Shown: positions 1-7,715, counted from the first letter of the stretch. The stretch is DNA of 32,971 nucleotides from Neisseria wadsworthii 9715 (GCF_000227765.1 NZ_JH165159.1:1337615-1370585), one strand, 5' to 3'. Program-made: numbers and translations. Notes: generated by a model not told the origin, from the letters alone.

Positions 1-27
1 TGCCTGTCTGAACATTTCAGACAGGCA
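1..27. terminator. Inverted DUS pair, greA terminator
   Basis: Two exact uptake sequences face each other (1-12 and 16-27) with a 3-base loop, giving a perfect 12-bp stem. It lies 26 bases past the greA stop codon on the minus strand, so it should terminate greA transcription. It may extend beyond the window edge. Confidence 0.8.
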
Positions 28-53
28 TTTGCTTGTTGCGTGTTTGGTCTGGT

Positions 54-530
54 TTAAATATATTCTACCGCTACAATATCGTATTCGCGGGTGCCGCCGG
101 GTGCCTGCACTTCGGCAACATCGCCTTCTTCTTTGCCGATTAAAGCGCGCGCAATAGGAGAGCTTACAGAAATTTTGTTTTCTTTAAGATCCGCCTCGTC
201 TTCGCCTACGATTTGATAGCGGACTTCCTCGCCGCTTTCCACTTCTTCCAGCGTTACGGTTGAACCGAACACGATTTTGCCTTCAGCGTGGATTTCGGCT
301 GGGTTAATAATGTGGGCATGAGAAAGTTTGTATTCCACTTCGGCAATACGTCCCTCAATGAAGCCTTGACGCTCTTTGGCCGCTTCGTATTCTGCGTTTT
401 CCGATAAGTCGCCGTGTGAACGGGCTTCTGCGATGGCTTCTATCACAGCAGGGCGGGCAACGCTTTTCAGGTGCTGCAATTCCTTTTTCAATAACTCTGC
501 GCCGTGTACGGTTAAAGGGGTTTTTTTCAT
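54..530 (-). CDS. greA: Transcription elongation factor GreA
   Basis: GreA binds in the secondary channel of RNA polymerase and stimulates cleavage of backtracked RNA, rescuing stalled complexes. The 158-residue product begins [14 protein letters not shown], has the N-terminal coiled-coil hairpin (about residues 1-75, with [18 protein letters not shown], the conserved GreA signature including the acidic tip) and a C-terminal FKBP-like domain. The reading frame is open for 29 more codons upstream, but the chosen ATG gives the standard family length, matches the normal GreA N-terminus and has a GGAGA ribosome-binding site at 541-545. It is a single gene: a DUS hairpin follows it and a long leader with its own terminator precedes it. 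Identification is secure. Confidence 0.96.
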   Translation of the reverse strand: MKKTPLTVHGAELLKKELQHLKSVARPAVIEAIAEARSHGDLSENAEYEAAKERQGFIEGRIAEVEYKLSHAHIINPAEIHAEGKIVFGSTVTLEEVESGEEVRYQIVGEDEADLKENKISVSSPIARALIGKEEGDVAEVQAPGGTREYDIVAVEYI

Positions 531-693
531 AACAGTTTTTTCTCCGTCAGTTGTCGCAACTTCATATAGTAAAACCCATTGCAATTCACATGCTGTGTAC
601 ACCGCCGAAGCCGGCAAAAAATTGACTATAAGCTCGGAAAGTGTACGCTATATGCGGTTGCAAAGGGCAGTTTGCGACAATGTGTATTTAATC

Positions 694-730
694 AATAAAA
701 ACGCAAGCCGCACGTTAATCGGCGGCTTGC
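694..730 (-). terminator. Intrinsic terminator in the greA leader
   Basis: On the minus strand a perfect 9-bp stem (GCAAGCCGC at 730-722, GCGGCTTGC at 711-703) with a 10-base loop is followed directly by GTTTTTATT. This is a textbook factor-independent terminator, but it points into greA from upstream, about 165 bases before the greA start. Minus-strand transcription from the tRNA side already has its own terminator at 1001-1033, so this one most likely acts on transcripts starting at the promoter at 753-780. See the finding on a GraL-like leader RNA. Confidence 0.7.
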
Positions 731-752
731 TAAATATTTGTTTCAGGAAGGC

Positions 753-780
753 ATTGTATCAAATCGGGAGGAAATAGCAA
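753..780 (-). promoter_or_regulatory. Candidate sigma-70 promoter for greA leader
   Basis: Minus strand: TTGCTA, a 16-base spacer, then TACAAT (-10 at 758-753). The -10 matches five of six consensus bases and the -35 four of six. A start site near 746 would give a transcript of about 50 nt ending at the leader terminator, or a greA mRNA with a leader of about 215 nt on readthrough. No better promoter is obvious between here and greA. Confidence 0.45.
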
Positions 781-1000
781 TCTCTTAGTCGGAATTTAAC
801 ATATGCCTGTCTGAAATAGGCAAAAGTTATGGAAACATAACACAAGGTATTGATGGATACTCAGGTTAGGCTTGAGTATGAAGGGAAGTGGTGGGAATTA
901 TGGAAATACCTGTCTGAAAGCGTTTATGAGTTATCAGCAGGCTTGGCAGTCTTTGAATTTTGTGGCTGTTTAGGGTATTGATTGTTGTGATTAGCTAATA
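778..1000. other. Gene-free stretch with one DUS
   Basis: No open frame with a credible start or ribosome-binding site is seen. It holds one exact DUS (804-815) and one 11/12 match (907-918, first C replaced after T by A). The rest looks like ordinary AT-rich spacer, apart from the promoter-like elements at its left edge. Confidence 0.5.
804..815 (+). repeat. Single DUS upstream of greA
   Basis: Exact DUS, unpaired, in the tRNA-greA spacer, 24 bases upstream of the greA leader promoter's -35 box. Confidence 0.85.
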
Positions 1001-1033
1001 CAATAAAAATAACCGCCTTAAAGCGGTTTTTTT
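1001..1033. terminator. tRNA-Leu terminator
   Basis: A hairpin with arms AACCGC.. and ..GCGGTT (1011-1028) is flanked by a T-run on each strand: TTTTT at 1029-1033 on plus and ATTTTTATTG on minus. It starts immediately after the tRNA CCA end, so it terminates the minus-strand tRNA transcript and could also work from the other side. Confidence 0.75.
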
Positions 1034-1034
1034 G

Positions 1035-1119
1035 TGGTGCCCAGGGTCGGACTCGAACCGACACACCTTTCGGCGGGGGATTTTGAGTCCCCTGCGTCTA
1101 CCAATTTCGCCACCTGGGC
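1035..1119 (-). tRNA. tRNA-Leu (anticodon CAA), copy 2
   Basis: Read on the minus strand, this is an 85-nt class II tRNA with acceptor stem GCCCAGG/CCTGGGC, an A discriminator and encoded CCA. The anticodon stem is GGGGA/TCCCC around a CTCAAAA loop, giving anticodon CAA (1085-1083), which reads the leucine codon UUG. The long variable arm and the GGTTCGAGTCC T-arm are intact. It is the downstream member of a tandem pair and is followed directly by a terminator. It differs from its partner in the acceptor stem by a base-pair swap (A-T here, G-C in the other). Confidence 0.95.
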
Positions 1120-1160
1120 AGTAGCATTTTCTGATTTTAGATAATCAAATTGTTATCTTG

Positions 1161-1245
1161 TGGTGCCCGGGGTCGGACTCGAACCGACACACCTTTCGGC
1201 GGGGGATTTTGAGTCCCCTGCGTCTACCAATTTCGCCACCCGGGC
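1161..1245 (-). tRNA. tRNA-Leu (anticodon CAA), copy 1
   Basis: Minus-strand 85-nt leucine tRNA with acceptor stem GCCCGGG/CCCGGGC, encoded CCA and anticodon CAA (1211-1209). The body is identical to the second copy at 1035-1119 except for the one acceptor base pair. It is promoter-proximal: a strong sigma-70 promoter ends about 14 bases upstream. The two genes are 41 bases apart and probably form one transcript processed by RNases. Confidence 0.95.
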
Positions 1246-1258
1246 CAGCGAAGACGGT

Positions 1259-1286
1259 ATTATAGCAGTTAAACGTAACTTGTAAA
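1259..1286 (-). promoter_or_regulatory. Promoter of the tRNA-Leu pair
   Basis: Minus strand: TTTACA (1286-1281), 16-base spacer, perfect TATAAT (1264-1259). The predicted start near 1252 is only about 7 bases before the mature 5' end of the first tRNA, as is usual for tRNA promoters. Confidence 0.75.
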
Positions 1287-1438
1287 CTGTTTATCAGGGG
1301 TTGGTGTAGGGCTAGATAGTAATGCTTTGATTTATTAATATTATTAATTAAATTAAAGAATATTGTGAAAGTGAGATAATGGTAAATTTGCGCTGTTATA
1401 ATTCTGTTAAAACCGGTTGTAAAGGGGGGTTATTTAAG

Positions 1439-2053
1439 ATGAGAATATTAGGTTTTGCCTTATTAACAGCATTTATTTTGCCTGCATGTACTCAGCAAGA
1501 TGCTCAAACGCAAGTTGTGGAAAACATTCAACAGAATGTGCCTGCGTTTTACGGAAGTGATATTTCAAAAGAAGGCTTGGGTGGCGACTTTACATTAATG
1601 AGAGGGAGCAATCAGCCTTTTGGTTTGCAGGATTTGCGCGGCAAAGTTGTTATTTTGGCTTTTGGTTTTACACATTGCCCGGATGTGTGCCCGACCGGTT
1701 TGGCTACTTATGCTGATGTTTTAAAGCAGTTGGGGCAACAAGCTCAGGATGTGGCGGTGGTGTTTGTGAGTGTTGATCCGCAAAGAGACACACCGGAACT
1801 CACGGATAAATATGTGCGGCTTTTCCATGAAGATTTTATCGGGCTATCTGCTAAATCCGAACAAGATATCGAAGCTGTGAAACAGCTTTATCGTATTCAA
1901 GCTGTTAAAGTACCGTTAAAGGAAGGTGACTACACAGTTGATCATACAGCCGGCACTTATCTTTTAAACCGTAATGGTCAGGCAATAGTGTTTGAACCTT
2001 ATGGGAAAACCGCTACGGAAATCGCCGATGATGTGAAAATCTTGCTAAAATGA
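1439..2053 (+). CDS. SCO1/SenC family copper-chaperone lipoprotein
   Basis: Sco proteins are thioredoxin-fold, membrane-tethered proteins that deliver copper to the CuA site of cytochrome oxidase or act as thiol-disulfide reductants. The 204-residue product starts [17 protein letters not shown], a lipoprotein signal with an LPAC lipobox (Cys17), placing it on the periplasmic side of a membrane. The copper-ligand motif CPDVC lies in [13 protein letters not shown], and the conserved third ligand His is in [10 protein letters not shown]. The frame is open from an ATG at 1379, but the start at 1439 is preferred because the signal peptide begins there and an AAAGGGGGG ribosome-binding site lies just upstream. 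It stands alone; a single DUS follows before hisG. Confidence 0.88.
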   Translation: MRILGFALLTAFILPACTQQDAQTQVVENIQQNVPAFYGSDISKEGLGGDFTLMRGSNQPFGLQDLRGKVVILAFGFTHCPDVCPTGLATYADVLKQLGQQAQDVAVVFVSVDPQRDTPELTDKYVRLFHEDFIGLSAKSEQDIEAVKQLYRIQAVKVPLKEGDYTVDHTAGTYLLNRNGQAIVFEPYGKTATEIADDVKILLK

Positions 2054-2075
2054 ATATATTATTTATGTTTGTTTT

Positions 2076-2087
2076 TTCAGACAGGCA
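2076..2087 (-). repeat. Single DUS between sco and hisG
   Basis: Exact DUS on the minus strand (plus strand TTCAGACAGGCA). It is unpaired, so it is an uptake signal rather than a hairpin terminator. Confidence 0.85.
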
Positions 2088-2111
2088 TTCGCTATTCTTA
2101 TGAAAGACATT

Positions 2112-2768
2112 ATGCAAGATAATAGTTTAACCATAGCCTTATCTAAAGGCCGTATTTTTGAAGAAACGCTTCCGCTTTTGGCCGCAGCAGGTATTATCCC
2201 GGCGGAAGCACCGGAAAAATCCAGAAAACTGATTATTGAAACCAACCATTCTGAGATCCGTTTAGTTATTGTCAGGGCGAGTGATGTGCCGACTTACGTG
2301 CAATATGGCGCGGCCGATTTCGGTATTGCCGGTAAAGATGTGCTGATAGAGCATGGTGGTGAAGGGCTTTATCAGCCTTTAGATTTGCAAATTGCCAAAT
2401 GCCGCATGATGGTTGCAGTACCTAAAGGTTTCGATTACGCAGCAGCATCAAAGCCGGGCTGCCGTTTGCGTGTGGCAACCAAATATCCTGATATTGCTGC
2501 CGAGCACTTTGCAGCAAAAGGTGTGCATGTAGACATTATCAAATTGTACGGTTCAATGGAGCTCGCACCTTTGGTAGGTTTGAGCGATGCGATTGTTGAC
2601 TTGGTTTCTACCGGCGGTACGTTGAAAGCAAATAACTTGGAAGCAGTAGAGCATATTGTAGATATTTCCAGCCGCTTGGTTGTGAATAAAGCTGCTTTAA
2701 AAACAAAATATGCGCTAATCGAACCAATAATTGAAGCTTTTGCAGGTGTGGTGGCAAACGGAAAATAA
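2112..2768 (+). CDS. hisG: ATP phosphoribosyltransferase, short-form HisG
   Basis: HisG catalyses the first step of histidine synthesis, joining ATP and PRPP to make phosphoribosyl-ATP. The product of about 218 residues is the short form, which lacks the C-terminal regulatory domain and works with a separate HisZ subunit; no hisZ is in this window. Family blocks include [18 protein letters not shown] at the start, [15 protein letters not shown], and the PRPP-binding region [16 protein letters not shown]. An ATG at 2100 is in frame, but the one at 2112 ([13 protein letters not shown]) agrees better with neisserial HisG and has GAAAG 5 bases upstream. The lysine-rich gene starts 53 bases downstream, and hisD follows that. 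Confidence 0.93.
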   Translation: MQDNSLTIALSKGRIFEETLPLLAAAGIIPAEAPEKSRKLIIETNHSEIRLVIVRASDVPTYVQYGAADFGIAGKDVLIEHGGEGLYQPLDLQIAKCRMMVAVPKGFDYAAASKPGCRLRVATKYPDIAAEHFAAKGVHVDIIKLYGSMELAPLVGLSDAIVDLVSTGGTLKANNLEAVEHIVDISSRLVVNKAALKTKYALIEPIIEAFAGVVANGK

Positions 2769-2821
2769 GTTGGTTTTGAAAGAATAAAAAAAATCATTAA
2801 CTTAGAAATAAGGAGATCGGG

Positions 2822-3619
2822 ATGAGCTATCTTGTGGTTGATTTAAGCAAATTGTCGCTGAAACAATGTAAAGCTCGGATAAAAGAGCAAGATGGAAAGA
2901 CTTTTCTGTTTGCCAAGAGCAAGAAGAAGCTGAAAAAAGCCAAGAAGTTTGCTGAAAAGCATAAAGGCGTTGAGGTGGTGCGTTTGCCGGAGGAAAAAGT
3001 TTCGCAAGTCATTGCGAAGCATATTCAAAACTTATTGTGGAATAATCCTCGAGCTAAAATTATCGTGTTATCTCCTCGGAAGAAGCTGAAAAAACGCTGT
3101 AAAGAATTGCGAGAGGTTTATCCTAAAGCATATATTCGTGTGTTTAAAGAATGTGGCGAATTTAAATTAAAAGATAAAAAGCAGAAGAATAAAAAAGACA
3201 AAGAGGACAAGAGAGACAAAGAGGACAAGAGAGACAAAGAGGACAAGAGAGACAAAGAGAGTAAGAAAGACAAAAAAGATAAATATAAAAAGTTACTGCG
3301 ATTTGATGAAGATGCGGTAAAAGAATCAGTAAAAATACCGCGGGTTTCGGTGGAGACTGAAGCAGAAAAGGTTTTACAAGCAGTAAAACATGTTTGGGAT
3401 GATATATCGCTTGATGACGCGGAGCATGCAGCATCACCGCAATTACACGATGCTGAGCTAGCCATTAAGAAAAACCAGCCGAAAAAGAAAAATGATTTAC
3501 TTCATTATTTAGTGCAAAGTGTCAGTGTGAGCGAAGCAGAGGCAGCTAACTTGATTGAACAGTTAAAAAATGCCGATAGGATAACCATTGATGTTACAGA
3601 AAGTGTGAAATATTTGTAA
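2822..3619 (+). CDS. Lysine-rich protein, probable degenerate PIN-like domain plus winged helix
   Basis: I do not recognise a named gene. The start is well supported by AAGGAG 6-12 bases upstream. Residues 1-115 alternate strands and helices (YLVVDLSKLS, KTFLFAKSKKK, VEVVRLPEE, AKIIVLSPRKK, AYIRVF). This order resembles the PIN-like/NYN proteins of proteobacteria that begin YVLVDYENV and carry a later SKDTGFD block. Asp7 is kept, but the other acidic positions are replaced by Lys, Ser or Arg, so nuclease activity is doubtful. Residues 116-157 are a Lys/Asp/Glu linker with four tandem six-residue units (RDKEDK type). Residues 223-265 (NDLLHYLVQSVSVSEAEAAN onward) look like a small winged helix, as in the same family. 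The protein is very basic, so nucleic-acid binding is plausible. It sits between hisG and hisD but has no visible link to histidine. Family assignment is inference. Confidence 0.7.
   Translation: MSYLVVDLSKLSLKQCKARIKEQDGKTFLFAKSKKKLKKAKKFAEKHKGVEVVRLPEEKVSQVIAKHIQNLLWNNPRAKIIVLSPRKKLKKRCKELREVYPKAYIRVFKECGEFKLKDKKQKNKKDKEDKRDKEDKRDKEDKRDKESKKDKKDKYKKLLRFDEDAVKESVKIPRVSVETEAEKVLQAVKHVWDDISLDDAEHAASPQLHDAELAIKKNQPKKKNDLLHYLVQSVSVSEAEAANLIEQLKNADRITIDVTESVKYL
3194..3265 (+). repeat. Four tandem 18-bp units in the lysine-rich gene
   Basis: Four 18-base units, the middle two identical (AGAGACAAAGAGGACAAG) and the outer two slightly changed, encode residues 125-148. Because the unit is a multiple of three, slippage would lengthen or shorten the linker without a frameshift. 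Confidence 0.9.
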
Positions 3620-3623
3620 CGGC

Positions 3624-3665
3624 TTATTGTTTTCAGACAGGCTTAGGCCTGTCTGAAAACAATAA
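3624..3665. terminator. DUS-like hairpin before hisD
   Basis: A perfect 19-bp stem (3624-3642 with 3647-3665) and a TTAG loop lie just after the stop of the lysine-rich gene. Both arms contain an uptake sequence with the outermost T changed (11/12 match). It should terminate transcription from hisG and the lysine-rich gene, which would leave hisD on its own promoter. Confidence 0.75.
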
Positions 3666-3708
3666 ATTCATTATTAATTAAATCATTTGAATAGATTTTG
3701 AATAGATT

Positions 3709-5001
3709 ATGAAGTTTCTCAACACACAATCTCCTGATTTCCAAACCGAGTTGAAAACGCTACTCGCTTTTGAAACCGCGCAAGATCCGAAAATCGACCA
3801 AATTGTTGCTGATATTTGTGCTGACGTACAGAAGCGTGGCGATGCAGCGGTGGTGGAATACACCAATAAATTCGACGGAATGTCTGCTCAAAGCATGGCG
3901 GATTTGACGTTAAGCCAAGATGCCTTAAAAGCCGCTTTCGAACGCCTGCCTGAAAACGTTCAGACGGCCTTGAAAACCGCTGCCGCCCGTGTGGAAAGCT
4001 ACCATAAACACCAGAAAATGGAATCTTGGAGCTACACCGACGAAAACGGCACCTTGCTCGGTCAGCAGATTACCCCGCTCGACCGCGTGGGCATTTATGT
4101 GCCAGGTGGTAAAGCGGCTTATCCCAGCTCGGTGATTATGAACGCCATGCCTGCGCATGTGGCCGGTGTGCCGGAAATCATTATGGTGGTGCCTACACCC
4201 AAAGGCGAGCGCAACGATATTGTGTTGGCGGCGGCATTTGTGGCCGGCGTAACCAAAGTGTTTACCATCGGCGGTGCGCAGGCGGTGGCGGCGCTGGCTT
4301 ACGGCACCGAAACCGTGCCGCAGGTCGATAAAATCACCGGCCCCGGCAATGCGTTTGTAGCCGCCGCCAAACGTCGCGTGTTCGGCGTGGTGGGCATCGA
4401 TATGGTGGCGGGGCCGTCTGAAATTCTGGTGATTGCCGACGGTACAACGCCTGCCGATTGGGTGGCAATGGATTTGTTCAGCCAAGCGGAGCACGACGAA
4501 ATCGCCCAAGCGATTCTGATCGCCACCTCGAAACAATATCTGGACGAGGTTCAGACGGTCATGGATAAGCTGATCGAAGACATGCCGCGACGAGCGATTA
4601 TCGAAGCATCACTTGGCAATCGAGGGGCAATGATTTTGACGAAAGATTTGAATGAAGCCTGCGAAGTCGCCAATTATATTGCGCCGGAACACTTGGAATT
4701 GTCGGTGGAAAGCCCGCAGGAATGGGCGAAAAAAATCCGCCATGCCGGTGCGATTTTCATGGGCAAATACACCAGCGAGAGCTTGGGTGATTATTGCGCC
4801 GGCCCTAACCACGTGCTGCCCACCAGCCGCACGGCGCGCTTTTCTTCGCCGTTAGGCACTTACGACTTCCAAAAACGCAGTAGCCTGATTCAGGTTTCCG
4901 AGCAAGGCGCGCAGAAGCTTGGGAAAATCGCAAGTGTGTTGGCTCATGGTGAAATGCTCACAGCGCATGCAAGAGCTGCAGAATTTCGTTTAAAAGATTA
5001 A
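3709..5001 (+). CDS. hisD: Histidinol dehydrogenase
   Basis: HisD is the zinc- and NAD-dependent enzyme that oxidises histidinol to histidine, the last two steps of the pathway. The 430 residues match the usual length. Visible blocks are [19 protein letters not shown], the NAD-site [26 protein letters not shown], the zinc-ligand block [17 protein letters not shown] and [19 protein letters not shown]. The gene is much richer in G+C than hisG and the lysine-rich gene beside it, though similar to thrC and rarA. Unusually, it contains uptake sequences of another neisserial dialect: an exact AGGCCGTCTGAA (minus strand, 3959-3970), GGGCCGTCTGAA (4411-4422) and a one-mismatch copy (4550-4561). There is none of the dialect used elsewhere in the window. 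This hints at import by transformation from another Neisseria. Confidence 0.96.
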   Translation: MKFLNTQSPDFQTELKTLLAFETAQDPKIDQIVADICADVQKRGDAAVVEYTNKFDGMSAQSMADLTLSQDALKAAFERLPENVQTALKTAAARVESYHKHQKMESWSYTDENGTLLGQQITPLDRVGIYVPGGKAAYPSSVIMNAMPAHVAGVPEIIMVVPTPKGERNDIVLAAAFVAGVTKVFTIGGAQAVAALAYGTETVPQVDKITGPGNAFVAAAKRRVFGVVGIDMVAGPSEILVIADGTTPADWVAMDLFSQAEHDEIAQAILIATSKQYLDEVQTVMDKLIEDMPRRAIIEASLGNRGAMILTKDLNEACEVANYIAPEHLELSVESPQEWAKKIRHAGAIFMGKYTSESLGDYCAGPNHVLPTSRTARFSSPLGTYDFQKRSSLIQVSEQGAQKLGKIASVLAHGEMLTAHARAAEFRLKD

Positions 5002-5156
5002 AGTAACATTGCCGGGCTATGGCTTTGCGAATTAATATTTTATGCAAACTGGCTGGCTATAGTATGGGCAATACGGCCAGGTGGACTAATGCGGTAGCAG
5101 TTAAATTAAGTTCACTTAATATATCGTGTGTTTTTGTTTTAACCGAGCTTCGTAAA

Positions 5157-5195
5157 GTTTTCAGACAGGCATTTCTACAATGCCTGTCTGAAAAC
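5157..5195. terminator. Inverted DUS pair between convergent genes
   Basis: Two exact DUS form a 16-bp stem (5157-5172 with 5180-5195) around a 7-base loop. It lies between hisD (plus) and the phosphatase-like gene (minus), so it can terminate both. The preceding 150 bases (5002-5156) hold nothing I can recognise. Confidence 0.8.
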
Positions 5196-5215
5196 ATATT
5201 GATAACTGGTTTGTT

Positions 5216-6304
5216 TCAGTATTTTTCTCTGATAACCTTTTTCTCCGGATCGGCATCGTCAATTTTTTCTTGGGCTTCTTTGTGGTCTCCCGAATCGGCT
5301 TGCGGCTCTTCCTGAACGGCTTCGGCGGCGGGATGGTATTGGAAGCTGCCGTAAACAGGAAAATGGTCTGAGCCTATGTCGGATAACACCTTGATTTCCC
5401 GCATCATAAAATCGCTACTGTGAAAAATATGATCCAGAGGCCAGCGCATCAAGGGCCATTGGGCATGGAAGGTGCTGTATAGGCCGCGGCCGACGCGGGG
5501 GTCTAGAAGGCCGCTGGTTTTTTGGAAGAGGCGTGAGGTGGCAGACCAGGCAACGTCGTTCAAATCGCCGAATACCAACACGGGTTTGTCGTTTTGTGTG
5601 ATTTCTTGGCCGACCAGCAGCAATTCTGCATCTCGGTTGGTGGACGTGGCGCTTTCGGTGGGCGTGGGCGGCATGGGGTGCAGGCAGTATAGGTGGATCC
5701 ATTCGCCGGAAGGGAGTTGGGCTTCTGTAAAAATAGAGGGAATGTCTTCTTGAACCCAATGGCGCACTTCGACATTTTTCAGCGGCAAGCGGCTGTATAG
5801 GTGCATGCCGTAGAGGTTATCGAGCGGGATTTTAACGGTGTAGGAATAGCTTTCTTCCAGTTGCGCCAGCTGCTGCTCCCACCATAAATCGGTTTCTAAT
5901 GTCAACACGACGTCCGGCTGCCATTTTTCGACCAGAGCCAGCAATTTATCGGCGCGGCGGTTAGGCGTGAGCACGTTGCTGGTAAGCAGGGAGATGCTGC
6001 GCTGGTCGCTCTCGCCGCGGTAGCGTTTGACCTGTTTGCGGCTTAAAGGTGTGTAGGCTGAGATTTCCCAAATTTGATAAGCCATGCACAGCAGGTTGAG
6101 CATTTCCATAGTGCGCAGCAGCCAATGATCGGAATCTTGCAGTACCCAGCCTAAAAAAATGCAGACCAAGCTGACAAACGCAATTTGCAGGCGCGGAAAG
6201 TCGAATACACGCACAGTCCAATGGTTGAAAGGCAAAAGCGGCAATAAAGTGGCGATAATGGGAAAGCACAGTAAGGCAAACAACGACCAGTCGGTTAAAC
6301 TCAT
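5216..6304 (-). CDS. Membrane-anchored endonuclease/exonuclease/phosphatase family protein
   Basis: The 362-residue protein has two hydrophobic N-terminal segments (about residues 6-25 and 38-57), then a metal-dependent phosphodiesterase/nuclease domain. Motifs of the family are TSNVLTPNRRADKLLALVEK, PDVVLTLETD, the active-site FGDLNDVAWS and the closing GSDHFPVYGSF. The last 40 residues are a charged tail without clear structure. Family members act on varied phosphodiester substrates, including nucleic acids and phospholipids, so the substrate cannot be told from sequence. The membrane anchor suggests the catalytic domain faces one side of the inner membrane. A candidate promoter lies at 6341-6368, so the gene is probably transcribed alone. 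Confidence 0.82.
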   Translation of the reverse strand: MSLTDWSLFALLCFPIIATLLPLLPFNHWTVRVFDFPRLQIAFVSLVCIFLGWVLQDSDHWLLRTMEMLNLLCMAYQIWEISAYTPLSRKQVKRYRGESDQRSISLLTSNVLTPNRRADKLLALVEKWQPDVVLTLETDLWWEQQLAQLEESYSYTVKIPLDNLYGMHLYSRLPLKNVEVRHWVQEDIPSIFTEAQLPSGEWIHLYCLHPMPPTPTESATSTNRDAELLLVGQEITQNDKPVLVFGDLNDVAWSATSRLFQKTSGLLDPRVGRGLYSTFHAQWPLMRWPLDHIFHSSDFMMREIKVLSDIGSDHFPVYGSFQYHPAAEAVQEEPQADSGDHKEAQEKIDDADPEKKVIREKY

Positions 6305-6340
6305 AAACTTAATAGGCAGTGGATTCTGAATGAAAGCATC

Positions 6341-6368
6341 ATCTTAATGATTTTTTGAGCTGGGTCAA
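6341..6368 (-). promoter_or_regulatory. Candidate promoter for the EEP-family gene
   Basis: Minus strand: TTGACC (6368-6363), 16-base spacer, TAAGAT (6346-6341). The -35 matches five of six bases and the -10 four of six. The start codon is about 37 bases downstream of the -10. Confidence 0.4.
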
Positions 6369-6377
6369 ATATTTCTG

Positions 6378-6412
6378 AACATGCCTGTCTGAAAGTTTCA
6401 GACAGGCATGTT
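6378..6412. terminator. Inverted DUS pair at the rarA stop
   Basis: Exact DUS at 6382-6393 and 6397-6408 make a stem of up to 17 bp whose outer bases (6411-6412) overlap the rarA stop codon at 6411-6413. It is placed to terminate rarA on the minus strand ahead of the next gene's promoter. Confidence 0.8.
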
Positions 6413-7715
6413 ATTTTGCGGTGTCTTGGTCGAGAGACTTGAGCCATTCGAGTTTTTCGCCGATTTTAATTTCCAAACCCCGCGGTACGGGCCGGTAAAA
6501 ATCGGGTTCCGCCAATCCCTCGGGCATATAAGTTTCGCCGGCGGCATAGGCGTGCGGCTCGTCGTGGGCGTAGCGGTATTCGCGGCCGTATCCCATTTCC
6601 TTCATCAATTTTGTGGGCGCGTTGCGCAAGTGGACGGGCACTTCATGGCTGGCGTTTTGTTTCACAAATTGGCGCATTTGGTTGTAGGCGTTGTAGCCTG
6701 CGTTGGATTTTGCCGCAGCCGCGAGATAGAGCACGGCTTGAGCCAGCGCCAGCTCGCCTTCGGGCGAACCCAAGCGTTCGTAGGTGAGCGCGGCTTCATT
6801 GGCTATCTGCATGGCGCGCGGGTCGGCCAAACCGATGTCTTCCCAGGCCATGCGGATAATGCGGCGCGACAGGTAGCGCGGGTCGGCGCCGCCATCGAGC
6901 ATACGGCAAAACCAATACAGCGCGGCATTGGGGTGCGAACCGCGCACGGATTTATGCAATGCGGAAATCTGATTGTAAAAACTTTCGCCGCCTTTATCGA
7001 AACGGCGGATTTGCGCGCCCAAACTGTTGGCTAAAAAATCGGGCGTCAGAACGGTGATGTTTTGAGTTTGTGCCGCGCGCAAGAGTTGTTCGAGCAGGTT
7101 AAGCAGGCGGCGGGCGTCGCCGTCGGCCGTTTGGATGAGCAGCCGGGCCGCTTCCTGCTCCAAGCCCATGCTGCGGTATTCGGGCAGCGCCATTACTTTA
7201 TCAATCAGTTTTTGCAAATCCTCTGCGCTCAAAGATTCGAGCACATAGACCTGTGCCCGGCTCAAAAGGGCGGGATTCACTTCAAACGAAGGGTTTTCGG
7301 TAGTGGCGCCGATAAAGGTTAACAGGCCGCTTTCCACATGCGGCAAAAAGGCGTCTTGCTGGGCTTTGTTGAAACGGTGGACTTCATCAACAAACAAAAT
7401 CGTAGCTTGGCCTTGCTGCAAGGCAATTTCTGCTTTTTCAATGGCTTCGCGGATATCTTTTACACCCGAAAACACAGCGGATACGGGTAGAAACAAAGCG
7501 TTGAAACTTTGCGCCAAAATGCGCGCCAACGTGGTTTTTCCCACGCCGGGCGGCCCCCAGAGCAGCATCGAATGCGGCTTGCCGCCCTCTACCGCCACTC
7601 TCAACGGCTTGCCTTCGCCTATTAAATGCTGCTGGCCGATTACATCTTCCAAAGAATTGGGGCGGAGGCGTTCGGCCAAAGGCGCTTCGGGCTGGCGGGC
7701 AAACAAATCAGACAT
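6411..7715 (-). CDS. rarA: Replication-associated recombination protein A (RarA/MgsA)
   Basis: RarA is a clamp-loader-like AAA+ ATPase acting at stalled replication forks with SSB and RecA. The 434 residues show the family start MSDLFARQPEAPLAERLRP, Walker A GPPGVGKTT (residues 54-62), Walker B ILFVDEVHRF (106-115), the sensor-1 region FIGATTENPSFEV, and a C-terminal tetramerisation domain with GADPRYLSRRIIRMAWEDIG. Length and motif order are normal and the frame is intact. The first ATG gives the canonical N-terminus. A single DUS lies 18 bases upstream of the start. Confidence 0.95.
   Translation of the reverse strand: MSDLFARQPEAPLAERLRPNSLEDVIGQQHLIGEGKPLRVAVEGGKPHSMLLWGPPGVGKTTLARILAQSFNALFLPVSAVFSGVKDIREAIEKAEIALQQGQATILFVDEVHRFNKAQQDAFLPHVESGLLTFIGATTENPSFEVNPALLSRAQVYVLESLSAEDLQKLIDKVMALPEYRSMGLEQEAARLLIQTADGDARRLLNLLEQLLRAAQTQNITVLTPDFLANSLGAQIRRFDKGGESFYNQISALHKSVRGSHPNAALYWFCRMLDGGADPRYLSRRIIRMAWEDIGLADPRAMQIANEAALTYERLGSPEGELALAQAVLYLAAAAKSNAGYNAYNQMRQFVKQNASHEVPVHLRNAPTKLMKEMGYGREYRYAHDEPHAYAAGETYMPEGLAEPDFYRPVPRGLEIKIGEKLEWLKSLDQDTAK

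Noticed and set aside
376-777. Open frame of 133 codons opposite greA and its leader
   Set aside because: It overlaps greA on the other strand, lacks a ribosome-binding site, and its sequence resembles no protein; it is a shadow of greA plus spacer.
3194-3265. CRISPR-like array
   Set aside because: The units are contiguous 18-bp coding repeats without spacers.
5002-5156. Possible Correia remnant after hisD (CTATAG, ATACGGC)
   Set aside because: No paired inverted ends and only scattered short matches.
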